64,000 nucleotides of DNA, taken from contig QKWP01000520.1 of NCBI GenBank assembly GCA_003550325.1, positions 62,357-126,356 of the forward strand. The letters run 5' to 3'. Under the pieces are notes generated by a model. The model ran no database searches. It saw only the letters and a list, made by a program, of their open reading frames with translations, and was not told the DNA's origin. This stretch comes from Gigaspora rosea (lineage: Eukaryota > Glomeromycota > Glomeromycetes > Diversisporales > Gigasporaceae). Of the stretch, positions 11,291 through 22,143 are shown piece by piece. The position numbers and the translations under genes are program-made. Positions within the stretch are counted from its first letter, which is position 1. Every line of letters starts with the position of its first letter.

Positions 11291-11769
11291 GATAGTAATC
11301 CCCATGCAAATTTTGGTGATGATATTTGCTCATTATTACGTGCTATTGATTTTTAAATATCAACTTTGTCTAGTCGATAAATTAAGGTCAATTACAAACA
11401 CTAAGTACAAGAACACAAATCAAAGAAAAATTAATATTTTTAATTTTTTTACAATTTTTTTAACTATACACTTTAGACAAAATTAAAAGTATAATTTGGA
11501 CTAAGAAATATGAATTTGGGCAATCTAAACTATTAGCAAATTTCAGAAATATAGACGAACTTAGATGCTGATCATATTATTTAATATTATACCAAATTTT
11601 AAATGCTTATTAGTCAATCATAGCCATATTGATATAAATTGCAAAACAAGTTCTGGTCATGTAACAATTTGCAGTAAAATTAGCCAATAATGGAATTATT
11701 AAAGCCATGCACTCATGTAATTTTTGAAATTTTGTTAAAATTTTTGTTTAGTCTTAAAGTCAGTGTTAA
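11291..11769. other. AT-rich sequence, nothing recognised
   Basis: No repeats, TIRs or coding domains could be supported. Confidence 0.4.
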
Positions 11770-12430
11770 AATTAGAAAAATAAATATCGTGAAGATCTGC
11801 AAAGATCTGACCTTGAAAAATTTTAACAAATTCTATAGTAACTTGTGATCTAGTAGTCAAAGCTCAATAATTTTGATACCATTAAATTTATTTTAATAAA
11901 GTGAATAGTATCAAAATCGTTGAGTTTCAATTACTAGATCACAAAAAAATCACATTTAAATGAATTTTATAAACATCAAACTATTTTGCTAACCAGTAGA
12001 CCAAATTTAATGATTTTAGTACTATTTGATTCCTCTCGATGAAAAAGTTCGAATGGTACCAAAAATATTAAAATTGGATCACTAGTTAACAAGATATTTG
12101 CAAAAAATGTTTTGTAGTGCAGTTTTGTGCAAAAATTTAAATTTCTGTACAGAACTGTACCACAAAATGTTTTTTGCAAATATTTTGTTAATCAGTAATC
12201 TAATTTTAATGTTTTTGGTACTATTCGAACTATTTCATTGAAAGGAATCAAATAGCACTAAAATCATTAAATTTGGTCCACTAGTTGGCAAGATAGTTTA
12301 ATGTTTGTAAAATTTATTTAAATTAGAGAAAAATCTAATAGTATCAAAATCGTTGAGTTTTGTAGATTACAAGTTATTGCAGAATTTGTTAAGAGTCACA
12401 GATCTTCACAGATCACCATATTTATTTTTC
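11770..12430. repeat. Hierarchical palindrome block
   Basis: The outer inverted ends contain AAGATCTG...CAGATCTT words and TTAACAAATTCTRYARTAACTTGT. The interior holds about four copies of an 80-100-bp unit. Each unit is itself an inverted repeat centred on GGTACYATTYGAATC...TCGAATGGTACC, joined by GGWCYACTAGTTARCAA. Two further units of the same type lie at 49555-49870. It is non-coding and probably a foldback element. Confidence 0.6.
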
Positions 12431-13056
12431 TGATGCTGGATCAACATAGGTAAAATTGCCTTTCCAGAATGCTGTTTTTATATTCTTGCGGTTTTTTTTG
12501 TTTTTTTGACTTCTTCAGGCTGAACTATGTAAACAAAATTTTACGATTCCATTTGATTGATTTATATGAAAATGTTACGAGTACATGGTTTTAGACAACA
12601 ATTTCCAATTTGGTATAATATAACATGACTAGGAAAATTCAAAACAAACATTTGTTCCAGGGATCCAGAAAATTTTGGAAATCAAATTTTTGGCAATTTT
12701 TAGAAAGCATATGATCTCTGGCCAATAAAAATTGGACAATATGAGGACCCTGGACATCTCTCATAGGTTATAACTGGATTTTGGCAATTTTGATCTAATT
12801 TGCTAAAAATAACAAAGCTATATTTACTTAAATAACTTCAAATCCAGTAATTAGAATTGTATGAACTTTTTTTGTTAGATGCCCCTCACTGAAAGCTTCA
12901 TTTTAAAAAAAGTTCATTCAAATTGGACTACTAAATGCCAAGATAATTGCCAAAAACTGGTTTTTTGCCTCAAATTTTAGAGGTTTTTGCTAAAATGCAT
13001 AACGTATGACCTCTGTACTATATGTTTAGGGTCCTTTAATAAGTATATAATCTATG
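12431..13056. other. Non-coding sequence, nothing recognised
   Basis: AT-rich sequence without supported TIRs or ORFs. Confidence 0.4.
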
Positions 13057-13145
13057 TAGGGTTTGGAACCGGTTTTATTTTCATATATCAAAACTGATTA
13101 AAACTGGGTTTAACATATAAAAAATAAAGCCAGTTCTAAACTCTA
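13057..13145. repeat. Small foldback with TAGGGTT-like ends
   Basis: TAGGGTTTGGAACCGG (13057) faces an inverted CCAGTTCTAAACTCTA (to 13145). The centre carries AAAACTGG/ACTGATT words. It resembles the array-type hAT elements in miniature, but the flanks do not give a clear 8-bp duplication. Confidence 0.4.
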
Positions 13146-13541
13146 AATTTGCATATAAATATCAAATTTTATTTGTCTTGTTCTTTAAACAATATTCTAC
13201 CACTACAAGGTTTTTCAACCAAAAGTTGTACAAAAGAGAGAAAGTTGGTAATTGGTGCTAGTGTTTTTTTTGAATATATAAAATAAAAAAAAAATGCCCA
13301 CATAAACAAATCACTGCATATACTTGTGCACAAAAGTTTTTAGAGCACTTTTTCTCAGATTTCGAAAAACTTATATGTCAGTTTTGTAACCATAGTTTTA
13401 ACTATAATAATAAATCCTATCTTACTATACACATTAATAGTAAAACCTACCAAAAAAAACATAAAGCATTACAAAAATGTTAAATATACTATGATTAATT
13501 GTTTAATAATAATTTTTTTAATCAATTTTTTATCCAAATAT

Positions 13542-13827
13542 AGGGGTCGTCTAAAGCCAGGTGTGTTCACATGATAGAAAGCCAATCAAGTCATAAAATT
13601 TGATCTTTATAGATCAGCTTGACAAGACAAAAACAAAGAAAAAAAGTGAAAACGCCAAAAATACAAAAAACAAGTGTCTAAACCTGTCTAGGAGCATTAA
13701 TAAAAAATGTCGGGAAGACAATTTTATTTATAAATTAAGCCTTAACTCTAACCCCTAACTAACCCTTACCCTAATTTTAATTAAATAATCAAAAACATAT
13801 AAACACACCTGGCTTTAGACGTCCCCC
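13542..13827. mobile_element. TIR element, GTCTAAAGCCAGGTGTG ends
   Basis: Inverted ends of about 25 bp (AGGGGTCGTCTAAAGCCAGG and its near-complement at 13803-13827) sit beside a short direct repeat, AAATAT. Telomere-like CTAACCC repeats lie at 13742-13780. No ORF is present. Confidence 0.65.
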
Positions 13828-13936
13828 AAATATGTAAAGTGGAGTTAACTCAATATATGATCTCATACTGCATAAATTGAATTTTTGATATCTATATATA
13901 AGAATCCTTCTAACTGCATCAAAAAGGTAACCCTAA

Positions 13937-14529
13937 CTATAGATGTTGGTGAAATTAAACCATTTCACCAGGTGAAATGGTGAAATAGTTTTACCAGAAT
14001 TACACCAAAATTTTATTTTGGTGAATTGGTGAAATTGGTGAAATTGGTGAATTGGTGAAATTGGTGAAATTGGTGAAATTGGTGAATTGGTGAATTGGTG
14101 AATTGGTGAAACGGTGAATTGAATTGGTGAAATGGTGAATTGGTGAAATGATGAATTGGTGAAACAGTGAATTGGTGAATAGTGAATTGATGGATTTGCT
14201 CAGTCCTATAAACGGTTAATAGTTCTGACCTCAAAGTGTGCCTGTAAAAACATAAAATGTAAAAACTTGAACAAAAACCTAACTGAATTCCAAGCCGAAA
14301 TAATTACAGACTCTGGAAATTTACCATTTCACCATTCCGCTGTTTCACCATTCCACCAATTCATCAATTCACTATTTCACTATTTCACCATTTCACCAAT
14401 TCACCAATTACACCAATTACACCAATTCACCAGTTACACCAGTTTCACCAGTGTTTCACCATTACCGATTGGTGATTGGTGAAATGGTGAAATCATTTCA
14501 CCACTCTGATTTAATTTCACCAGCATCTA
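13937..14529. mobile_element. hAT-type element, GGTGAATT array
   Basis: The ends are (CTA)TAGATGTTGGTGAAATT and the inverted AATTTCACCAGCATCTA. Most of the 593-bp body is GGTGAAATT/GGTGAATT words, in one orientation on the left half and the other on the right. It sits in telomere-like DNA with TAACCCTAA on both sides (13928-13936, 14530-14538), consistent with an 8-9-bp duplication but ambiguous because the target itself is repetitive. The S/H/Q/F/T-rich frames at 14013-14234 and 14267-14482 are array translations. Confidence 0.7.
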
Positions 14530-14570
14530 TAACCCTAACCCTAACTACGCTTTAACCGACCCCCAAATAT

Positions 14571-14795
14571 GGGGTGTCTTCAATTGTTTTGATTTTCGGA
14601 CTGATCCGGGATCAATCAAATTTCACGATATTGATTGGTTAAAGACAGAAAGATGGCAGGTGACTATCGGGTAAACTCGTGACGTTTTGGCTCTACGCAG
14701 CCTCATGTAATTTTTCTTTTTACATTAATGTAAATCGACTTTAATCTCATTTTTCAAAAAAATGTAAAATGGGCCCTTTTAATTGGGGACACCCC
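14571..14795. mobile_element. MITE with GGGGTG ends and 4-bp ATAT duplication
   Basis: GGGGTGTCTTCAATT (14571) pairs with inverted AATTGGGGACACCCC (to 14795), flanked by ATAT on both sides (14567-14570, 14796-14799). It shares terminal design and target-duplication length with the elements at 28566-28905, 49350-49418 and 61304-61372. Confidence 0.65.
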
Positions 14796-14799
14796 ATAT

Positions 14800-15560
14800 T
14801 TACCGTTATCCAAAAAATTTTTGCGATTTGATATCCAAATTTTTCCGGGTCCTTGATTCGTTCTAAAGAAAATTAGAAGAAATCGCTTATTTCTCGACAA
14901 ACTTCATAAGAAACAACCTTCTGCGCACTATCAATACAATATTCCTTGATAAATTTTCGCTAATTCAAACCCTAACATAGACACTAACCCTAATCTAAAT
15001 AAACTTAGTTTTTTACCGGTTATCATGTGACCAGAACTTTTGAACCAATAAACACGTCTTAATTTCTCTTTTAATTTTAAAGCACCTGTATATCATAATC
15101 TAAATTTTTATTTAAAAAATATACAGTAGCAATTTAAAATTTTAATAAAAAGTGAATGCGATTTATAATACTGTATATTACAATATATAAAATGAGTTAA
15201 ATTCTGAGTATTTATTTTCACTGTACCCAAATTGACGCGTTTCGATAGGCTGTGATTTGATAATACAGCATATATATTCGTTAGTGTTCTAAAAATGACG
15301 TTATCGTATCGATAAATTCATGGGTAAGCCCGGTACAACGAAAAATTGAATTTTACTTACAAGTTTCAATTTAGCGACATTCAAATATGAAACTTTAGAT
15401 ATAGCGATAGTTTAATTAGAAAATGAGTAACCTATAGCTATCTGAAAATAGTAATGTATTTGGCAAGCTAGGTATTATGATGAATCGAGAAATATCTCGC
15501 TACCCAGCTGAACGACATATAAATCCTACAAAATGCACAAGGTATGTCACAAAAATTTTA
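14800..15560. other. Intergenic sequence, nothing recognised
   Basis: No coding domains. Composition is less AT-skewed than the neighbouring repeats and contains several CpG sites, as expected near the host gene. Confidence 0.35.
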
Positions 15561-15651
15561 CGGACAGTGCTTAAGGACAGTGCAAATTCATGTGATTAGT
15601 AAGTATTAACAATATCACGTGACTTTTCACTGTCCCTAAGCACTGTCTGTA
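15561..15651. repeat. 91-bp foldback with GGACAGTGC words
   Basis: CGGACAGTGCTTAAGGACAG pairs with the inverted CTGTCCCTAAGCACTGTCTG. GGACAGTG/CACTGTC occurs four times and ATCACGTGA forms the inner stem. It is probably a tiny TIR element. Confidence 0.55.
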
Positions 15652-16409
15652 TTCCGATTTTCCAATTCTTCACCTACAGTAGCTATCAGGTACCGATCGA
15701 TTTCGCTGGCTGAAAATGGTATACATACTACATTTAACTTTTCAGATGTATACTAACAAAATGTATATACCGATACCAAACCATTATTAACGAAAATCGG
15801 CAAGTCGCAGATATTGCTTAAGTAATAGTCGCGTAGCAATTGACAAAAATAATTCGAATCCAATGGAAAATTGATACTTTTATTTTTTTTATACAAGCTC
15901 GAAAGCAGGAACCTTACAAGTAAGTAAAACGACTTAAAAAGGGGACACAAAACAAACAAACAGAAGAAAACATTGAATTATACCTACTATTATTAGGAAC
16001 ATGTAATTCTCTTAAAAATATTCATGTGTTGTTACATCGCGATAAAGAGGAAGAAAGAATATGGGATAATAAGATTGAAGCCGTACAGCGATTGCTGCAT
16101 CAACTTGCTTAATACTTGACCGCAATTCTGATCTGAAGTGAGAAAAGAAATTACAAGTCATACTCACTAGATCTCAAATCTCCTCCTGAAAACATTGAAA
16201 GAGCATAAATTTTCCAACGCGAAAAAAAAAACAATTAAAAACCTCCCTTTGAGCTCATCATCACGTGCGCTAAATTTCTCTTCCTATTATCCGTTTAGAC
16301 GATTTTGTTCAAAAAAAAAAAAAAAAAAAAAATCAAAATCAATCAATAAATCAATCAGAAATAGAAATAAATAAATAAAAATATCATTACACGAATGGCT
16401 CAAATGTTA
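15652..16409. other. Downstream region of the host gene
   Basis: Contains the presumed 3' UTR of the minus-strand gene. A long A-run lies at about 16311-16331. No separate gene is supported. The minus-strand ORF at 15753-15959 lacks recognisable features. Confidence 0.4.
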
Positions 16410-19355
16410 TTAAGTCGCAAGGGCCTTGTCGGGCCCATTTCCTCCTTCACCTGTATTATTATTGCCCCCATCGCTTCCATTAGCATTTACAGTGTTAACT
16501 TTTGGACGCCTCCGTGTGCGTCTCTCATCATAATACAGCCGATATTCACAAAACATACAAATCCAATCGCCATTTTTTTCAGGAAATTTGGTCCTACGTC
16601 TTGTAGCATTATTATTAATAGATTGAATGTCCACTGAACCAGAAGTTGATGATGCGTCATCTGTCTGCTGTTGATGTTGATGATGCTGATGTGAGTGGTG
16701 TTGATGCTGATGCTGGTGTTGATGATGAGGATGCTGATTTGGGACATTTTGACTATTATTCACAGTCAATTGAGCTTTTTTCTTATTCTTTTTGCGACCA
16801 GCATTTGGCATTCTTTTTGGTGTTGCTGGTGGTGGTGGTGGCAGTGGTGGTAACAATGCTTTAGATCTTATTGCTGTTTGAGGACGAATATGATAATTAC
16901 TATTTACACCTTCGTCATTCTTGAATGCAACAGATGATGGTGCCGCACGTTTTGTTGATGCTTTTTTCTTTGAACCACCAGATACAGAAATAGTTGTCAT
17001 TGTTGGTGATTGTTGAAGAAACAATGATGATGCGAACGGATCATTCTTAGTATTCATTGTTTGAATCGGTGAAACAGCCGCCAGTCGTTTTGCACTAGAA
17101 GCATTAACACTTGCAGCAGCTAATGCAGCGGATTTTTCAGGAATTGACTTAAATGAAAAATCAAATGTTGTTTGTGGAGGACGTACACTATCAATATCCT
17201 TATCTGAAATTTTATGATCGAACGGAGACACCATATCACTACCTAATGAAGTTTTATTCATAACATTTATGTTACGTTGCGTTGAGCGTCTTTCCACTCT
17301 TCTGAGTGGATTTGCTCGTTCTTTCGCCGTTGACGTCTTCATAACTCCACCAACACTACTATTCATCGCTGAACTACCCCCCACAGTTTGCAAGGCCTTT
17401 CTTTTCTTTTTATTATTAGCATTGTCCAACCAATCAGTATGCCCGTTATCGTTACCGCCATCTTCTTCCTCAGCATCAAAATCTTCTTCTTCTGAATTTG
17501 TTGGGGTAAATGAAAATAAGGGAGATGGCGGTATAACAGGTAAAGGTTGTGTTGGTGCTGTAACTATAATCTCATTCCTCCCATTGAACACAACGTTACC
17601 GATGGTATCATTTTTGCTAATATTATTATTATTATTATTACTATCATCAGCGAGTATTCCATTAGATGATAAACGAGACTTAGCTCGCGATGGTAATTTT
17701 CGAATTGGCCTGAAAAAAGGAAATGTATTCGTTGCATTGTGAGCAAACCCCCTTGGGGGCGATGTCTGTAACGTTGTGGATGAATTTGCAGTACTATTAT
17801 TGACATTATTCGTTATTCCTTTTGCCGTCGATGGCGTTGATGCTAAAGTGTTACTAACGTCACCAAATTTCACTGGCAATTTTTTAGGTGTAGACGAAAC
17901 CAGTAAAGAAGTTTGAATATTTCCGTTTATGCTATTATTGTTATCGACGTTCTTAGTCTGTGGCTTGGCTGACACATACAATGTCGTAGTTCTACCATTA
18001 CGTTCATTGGAATGTAGCCCTTTCCTCGATGATGATGCAGGCGGTGATATGGTTGATTTTTTTGTTGATGGGCTTAATGGTGGCGTTGAAGGATGGACTA
18101 ACGGTGGCGGCATACTAGATGATTGAGGCCCAGAAATTGTATTCTTGGAATTCATGTCAAATTTAAAAGATCCAGTAAACTGTGGAAACAATAAGTTAGA
18201 ATTTGAAAAGTGTGTATCGGTTGGAGATGTGGTGTTTATCGATGGAGGCCATATAGAACTAGATGGCATTGATATAGATGGTGTTTTTGATGAAAGTTGA
18301 GGTGAAAACTTGTCAAGAACCGGTAGAACTGGAGGATGCCATTGGAGTGTTACACGCCGTTGATCTTTTTGATGTGATATGTTTGCGGGTGCATTGGAAG
18401 AAATTGAAGGATTTTGAAAAGGATTTTGTAACGATAACTCAGAAGGATTTCCAAAGGAAAATGAGGTAGCAGGTGGATTTGAAAAATTCGGTAGAAAGAA
18501 ATTTTTGTCCGCGATATTGGGAAATGTGAATTTGGATGGAAAAGGGGGATCTATCATGCCAGACAAGATTAACAAATTGTTCTTTTTGTTACTACTTTTG
18601 CTCGCTTCAGAGGACTCACCATTTTTCTCATGGTTTACCGAATCGCCTTTAAATTTTGATGAAGAATTTTCTCCTTTTCCATTTGTGACCACAGCTGGTG
18701 GCTCCAACTCTTCAAGTAAATCCTGACTAGGCTTATTTGCTAACATCTCTCGTAAAACATCCTCTGCAATGGCCGGTGGTATCGTATATTCGGCTTCATC
18801 AGCTAATGTCGATTTTATGTCTTTAGATGTCCTTTTACGAGTTGACTCGGCTGTGCCTACTATTTCTACAGCCGGATTATAATTTTCATCAATGGCTCTA
18901 GATAAACTATTATGTGTGTTCTTCACTGTTGTCGCTTGTACAACAGACGCTGTTGTTATACTATCCAATGATGAAGAATCTCGAATTGTTAAATTCGCAA
19001 GTGAACTCGCGAGTGAATTATTTGAAAAATCTATGGGGTTGGTTAGGTGAATAGTAAAATTATCACCATTCTCCGCCAAATCAATGTGACCATTGACATC
19101 TGAAGCGAAAAGCTTTCCTTTTCCACTTCGAATGTCATTGGGATCTATATCACTGAACACAGAATTTGAACTAGTTCTTTTTAGTTGTGTGTCTTGTATA
19201 GAAGGCGGTGAAGGCGGTGAGAAACTAATATCATGGTGAACTTGAGATTCCGACGCAACCACGGTAAAAGTTGCTTCAGTAATATCCACAGTAGGAGAAT
19301 CTTGTGAACCGTCTTCATTTTGCTCGTCCACAAACTTGTCCTGTGCTTGTCCCAT
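16410..19355 (-). CDS. Low-complexity host protein with C-terminal CxxC motif
   Basis: This single open frame of 981 codons is the only convincing host gene. The start at 19355 is the first ATG in frame and has A at -3 and G at +4; the open frame extends further upstream only through a non-ATG codon at 19451. The product is mostly disordered, rich in S, N, P and T. Seen in order: an asparagine run near residue 575, an acidic stretch (EEEDFDAEEEDGG) near 620-635, a basic KKKRK near 648, a proline run (LPPPPPATP) near 840, a basic RKKNKKK, and an H/Q tract near 873-895. The C-terminus carries a compact, probably conserved block, DWICMFCEYRLYYDERR, near 932-948, followed by an RRR-rich stretch. 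The single CxxC could be half of a metal site. Basic patches suggest a nuclear protein, possibly regulatory, but I do not recognise the family. No introns are evident. Confidence 0.85.
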   Translation of the reverse strand: MGQAQDKFVDEQNEDGSQDSPTVDITEATFTVVASESQVHHDISFSPPSPPSIQDTQLKRTSSNSVFSDIDPNDIRSGKGKLFASDVNGHIDLAENGDNFTIHLTNPIDFSNNSLASSLANLTIRDSSSLDSITTASVVQATTVKNTHNSLSRAIDENYNPAVEIVGTAESTRKRTSKDIKSTLADEAEYTIPPAIAEDVLREMLANKPSQDLLEELEPPAVVTNGKGENSSSKFKGDSVNHEKNGESSEASKSSNKKNNLLILSGMIDPPFPSKFTFPNIADKNFFLPNFSNPPATSFSFGNPSELSLQNPFQNPSISSNAPANISHQKDQRRVTLQWHPPVLPVLDKFSPQLSSKTPSISMPSSSIWPPSINTTSPTDTHFSNSNLLFPQFTGSFKFDMNSKNTISGPQSSSMPPPLVHPSTPPLSPSTKKSTISPPASSSRKGLHSNERNGRTTTLYVSAKPQTKNVDNNNSINGNIQTSLLVSSTPKKLPVKFGDVSNTLASTPSTAKGITNNVNNSTANSSTTLQTSPPRGFAHNATNTFPFFRPIRKLPSRAKSRLSSNGILADDSNNNNNNISKNDTIGNVVFNGRNEIIVTAPTQPLPVIPPSPLFSFTPTNSEEEDFDAEEEDGGNDNGHTDWLDNANNKKKRKALQTVGGSSAMNSSVGGVMKTSTAKERANPLRRVERRSTQRNINVMNKTSLGSDMVSPFDHKISDKDIDSVRPPQTTFDFSFKSIPEKSAALAAASVNASSAKRLAAVSPIQTMNTKNDPFASSLFLQQSPTMTTISVSGGSKKKASTKRAAPSSVAFKNDEGVNSNYHIRPQTAIRSKALLPPLPPPPPATPKRMPNAGRKKNKKKAQLTVNNSQNVPNQHPHHQHQHQHQHHSHQHHQHQQQTDDASSTSGSVDIQSINNNATRRRTKFPEKNGDWICMFCEYRLYYDERRTRRRPKVNTVNANGSDGGNNNTGEGGNGPDKALAT

Positions 19356-19875
19356 GATGATTTCTTTGTGCGCCCCCGATGAGGCGTTAGTTGAAGACAA
19401 TTTGACGGTTTTAAAAAAACAAAAATGGTGGGAAAACGATAATTCGCACAATAGACCAAAGCAAGGTAAAAAACGTCAGGATATGTTTAAATAGGTTTAA
19501 GTTTTTTAGAAAATTTCTTGAGAAGCTCGTATAAGCGTAAAAAGAGCACAGCACAAGACAAACAAGAAGCAAGTTGAACGAGTCAAAAGGTGAAGAAGAC
19601 CAACCTTATATTAACTAAGAATTTGAATGTTTTCGATTATTAGTTACAAACTTTAGGTGTCACAATTAGGAGATATTATTAAACCTTTCGTTATATTATA
19701 CTTGATATCAACATCTCTAAATTCTTGGCTTTTATTGGTTACATAGCAAAGATGTGGCTTTTGGTCAGAGATGGATATCCAATTATATACTAATTTATAG
19801 TATATTATACATTATATATTTATTATTTGTTATACATTCCAAATTATATTTTCAAAATTATTTATCTGTTATAAT
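19356..19875. promoter_or_regulatory. Upstream region of the host gene
   Basis: About 520 bp between the start codon and the first repeat element. It presumably contains the promoter and 5' UTR of the minus-strand gene. No TATA box or other element can be assigned with confidence. The plus-strand ORF at 19754-19996 runs into a transposable element and is not a gene. Confidence 0.35.
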
Positions 19876-20011
19876 CAGTGTTGGGCTCTGGACCAAAAGT
19901 CTGCTCTACTGGACTTATAAACTGGACTACTGGACTTATAGGTCCAGTGGACCAATTTATAAGTGCAGTTTCAGTTCAATTTTACTGGACTTATAAGCGA
20001 GCCCAATACTT
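19876..20011. mobile_element. hAT-type mini-element, CTGGACTTATAA array
   Basis: The termini are CAGTGTTGGGCTC and GAGCCCAATACTT, with the exact 8-bp duplication GTTATAAT (19868-19875, 20012-20019). The interior is CTGGACTTATAA and complement words. At 136 bp it is the smallest confirmed member of the array class. It lies about 520 bp upstream of the host gene start. Confidence 0.85.
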
Positions 20012-20486
20012 GTTATAATAGTGTTATAATATTCTTTTATATTATTCAATATACAGTAACTAATACTGTATTGTAAAATATATATATTTAGATCTCTTTT
20101 TTTATAACTATTTTATTTATAACCTTTAACATTTAAAAAAAAAAAAAAAATTATTTTATTTGGGCTTTTCTATATAGGACCCCCATAGCAAAAGGGTGCA
20201 ATAAAGACAGACAACCAGATTTAAATTTTATGATAAAAACTTGGATATAATTTTTAAATTTTTTTTGCAATAATTATAAGTAATGATGATCTTCAAATGT
20301 GATTTTCTCAAAATCACATGATTTTCTTATTGCTATAGGTGATCTTATATATCTTTGGCCTTTTTGGCCTTTTTGGCCAATCAAAGAACAGAAAAATCAC
20401 ATGATTAAAGGTTTATATGTTGATTCAATTGCTAATACAAAATCTGATATTTAGCTTGTTTTGTTATTGTTGTAGTTAGTATCATT
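20012..20486. other. Non-coding sequence between two hAT-type elements
   Basis: A short direct repeat GGCCTTTTT lies at 20357-20380, and inverted AAATCACATGAT words occur near 20320 and 20395. No gene is seen. Confidence 0.4.
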
Positions 20487-21961
20487 CAGGGTTAGCATTG
20501 GACAATGTCCAAATAAATTTAATTGGACAATTGGACATTTGGACATTTGGACATAGTCCAAATGTCCAAATAATTTTTTGACCTTTAGGCATTGAACAAT
20601 ATCCAAATAACTTATAAGATTATTGGACATATGTCCAAATTGTCAATTGGATATATGTCCAATTGTTTAATAATTTTATTGGACAATTTTAATAATATGA
20701 TAACAAAAGCTAAAAATAAGTTATCCTCTCTGTTTTAGTCAAAAAACTCAAAAATGTCTTTGACTCGAAAATAAGCTACCTCACAATCGACAATAGTTGC
20801 TACATAGTAAAGTCCAAACTTTATTATACAAATTGATTATAGTCACTCAAGTAAACTTATTCAGGAAATCAAAATATATATTTTCTAAAATTTTTAAGGG
20901 TAGAGTTTACCCTATATCGATCACTTGTAGATCACCCGTAAATCACATGATGTAATTGGCTAGTTTCGCGTTGTCACCTGCAAAATTTATTTATCACCCG
21001 CAAAATTCATTAACTTTGGAAGTAAATTTTTAACATACCAACTTAGTTAATATGGGATTTTTTTTTGATATTTTGATAAAACAAGTATTCAAAAGCAGGT
21101 TTAGTGATATTTTATAATGTTATATTTATTTTTATGCAACTTATCCGTAGTGATTGTGTTGTGTAATCTGATTTACATAGTAGAGTCATAATTAGTAATA
21201 TAAAAATGATCTACATATACTCTACCCTTAACAAAGTCAAAGAATTTTTTATTAATTGGTTTTTAATTTTTACATTCAACAAAAAATTAAAATTTTATTA
21301 ACAAAATATCTTTATTGAATTTAAAAATTAAAAGTCAAATAATACAAAACTTTTAGTATGTATGTATTTTAGTCTTCTAAACAAGTTTACTTAAATGCCA
21401 ATTATCTATTTACCTAGCAAAATTTAGACTTTACTATGTAATAACTATTTGCAATTGACCAAAAATCAATTATATTTGAAAATAAATTACTTCTGATTTT
21501 TTGTATTAGTGTGTTTTCTTTTATAATATGCCTTTATTTTAAAATTATTAAAAATAAAATCAACTATTGTTATTATTTTTTTTGAAATACAACCATTTTA
21601 CAGTTTCTAAAATTCTGTTTGATTAATCATATTTTATTAGCCAATATCAAATATAACTATTGTAAGTAAAATGGAATTTAAGTTGATCCAGTAGTATGAA
21701 TATATATATATATACATATTTTATAATCATAATAATAATTATTATTATTATTAGTATACTTTTTAAATATACAGTATATTAAAGATATATGTATTAGTAA
21801 ATATTGGTCTGAATTAAGTTTAATTTAGGCCAAGATTAAATTAATTTTTTTTAATATCCAATAAAAAAAGTTACTATATCCAATCAAAATTATTTGGACA
21901 ATTGGACATTGTCAAATGTCCAAATTGTCCAAATGTCCAATATCGTAACATGCTATCTTTA
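20487..21961. mobile_element. hAT-type element, TTGGACA array
   Basis: The termini are CAGGGTTAGCATTGGACA and an imperfect inverted ATGCTATCTTTA, flanked by the exact 8-bp duplication GTATCATT (20479-20486, 21962-21969). TTGGACAT/ATGTCCAA words fill 20500-20700 and 21890-21945. The AT-rich core is partly palindromic (GTTGCTACATAGTAAAGTC at about 20795 and an inverted version near 21430) and resembles the core of the PIF-like element at 46950-47587. Another TIR element is nested at 20897-21228. Confidence 0.8.
20897..21228. mobile_element. Nested TIR element, AGGGTAGAGT ends
   Basis: AGGGTAGAGT at 20897 faces ACTCTACCCT ending at 21228, with TA next to each end. It interrupts a core that is continuous in the related sequence at 47100-47260. 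Inside are ATCACCCG/CACTTGTAGATCACCCG repeats near the left end. No ORF is present. Confidence 0.65.
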
Positions 21962-21982
21962 GTATCATTGTTGGTATCGTTA

Positions 21983-22143
21983 GGATGGTGACAGATATTA
22001 CGTAATATTTTAGGGGGAGAGAGGGTCTTTAAAATCTTATATTAAATATAAAGTTCATAATAGCCAATCAAATTTCACTTATGTAGGAGGGAGGGGAGTA
22101 GGGGGTATAGTAAAATAATATTATGTAATATATGTCACCACTT
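21983..22143. mobile_element. 161-bp MITE, GGTGACAGATATTA ends, copy 1
   Basis: GGATGGTGACAGATATTACG faces the inverted TAATATATGTCACCACTT. TTA lies on both sides (21980-21982, 22144-22146), as for PIF/Harbinger MITEs. A second copy is at 23310-23469. Confidence 0.65.

Noticed and set aside
13937..14529. CRISPR-like or satellite array of GGTGAATT
   Set aside because: No spacer structure, the motif occurs in both orientations, and the ends are inverted repeats; it is a eukaryotic transposon.
16395..18726. Plus-strand open frames up to 157 codons
   Set aside because: Antisense shadows of the host gene with complementary low-complexity composition.
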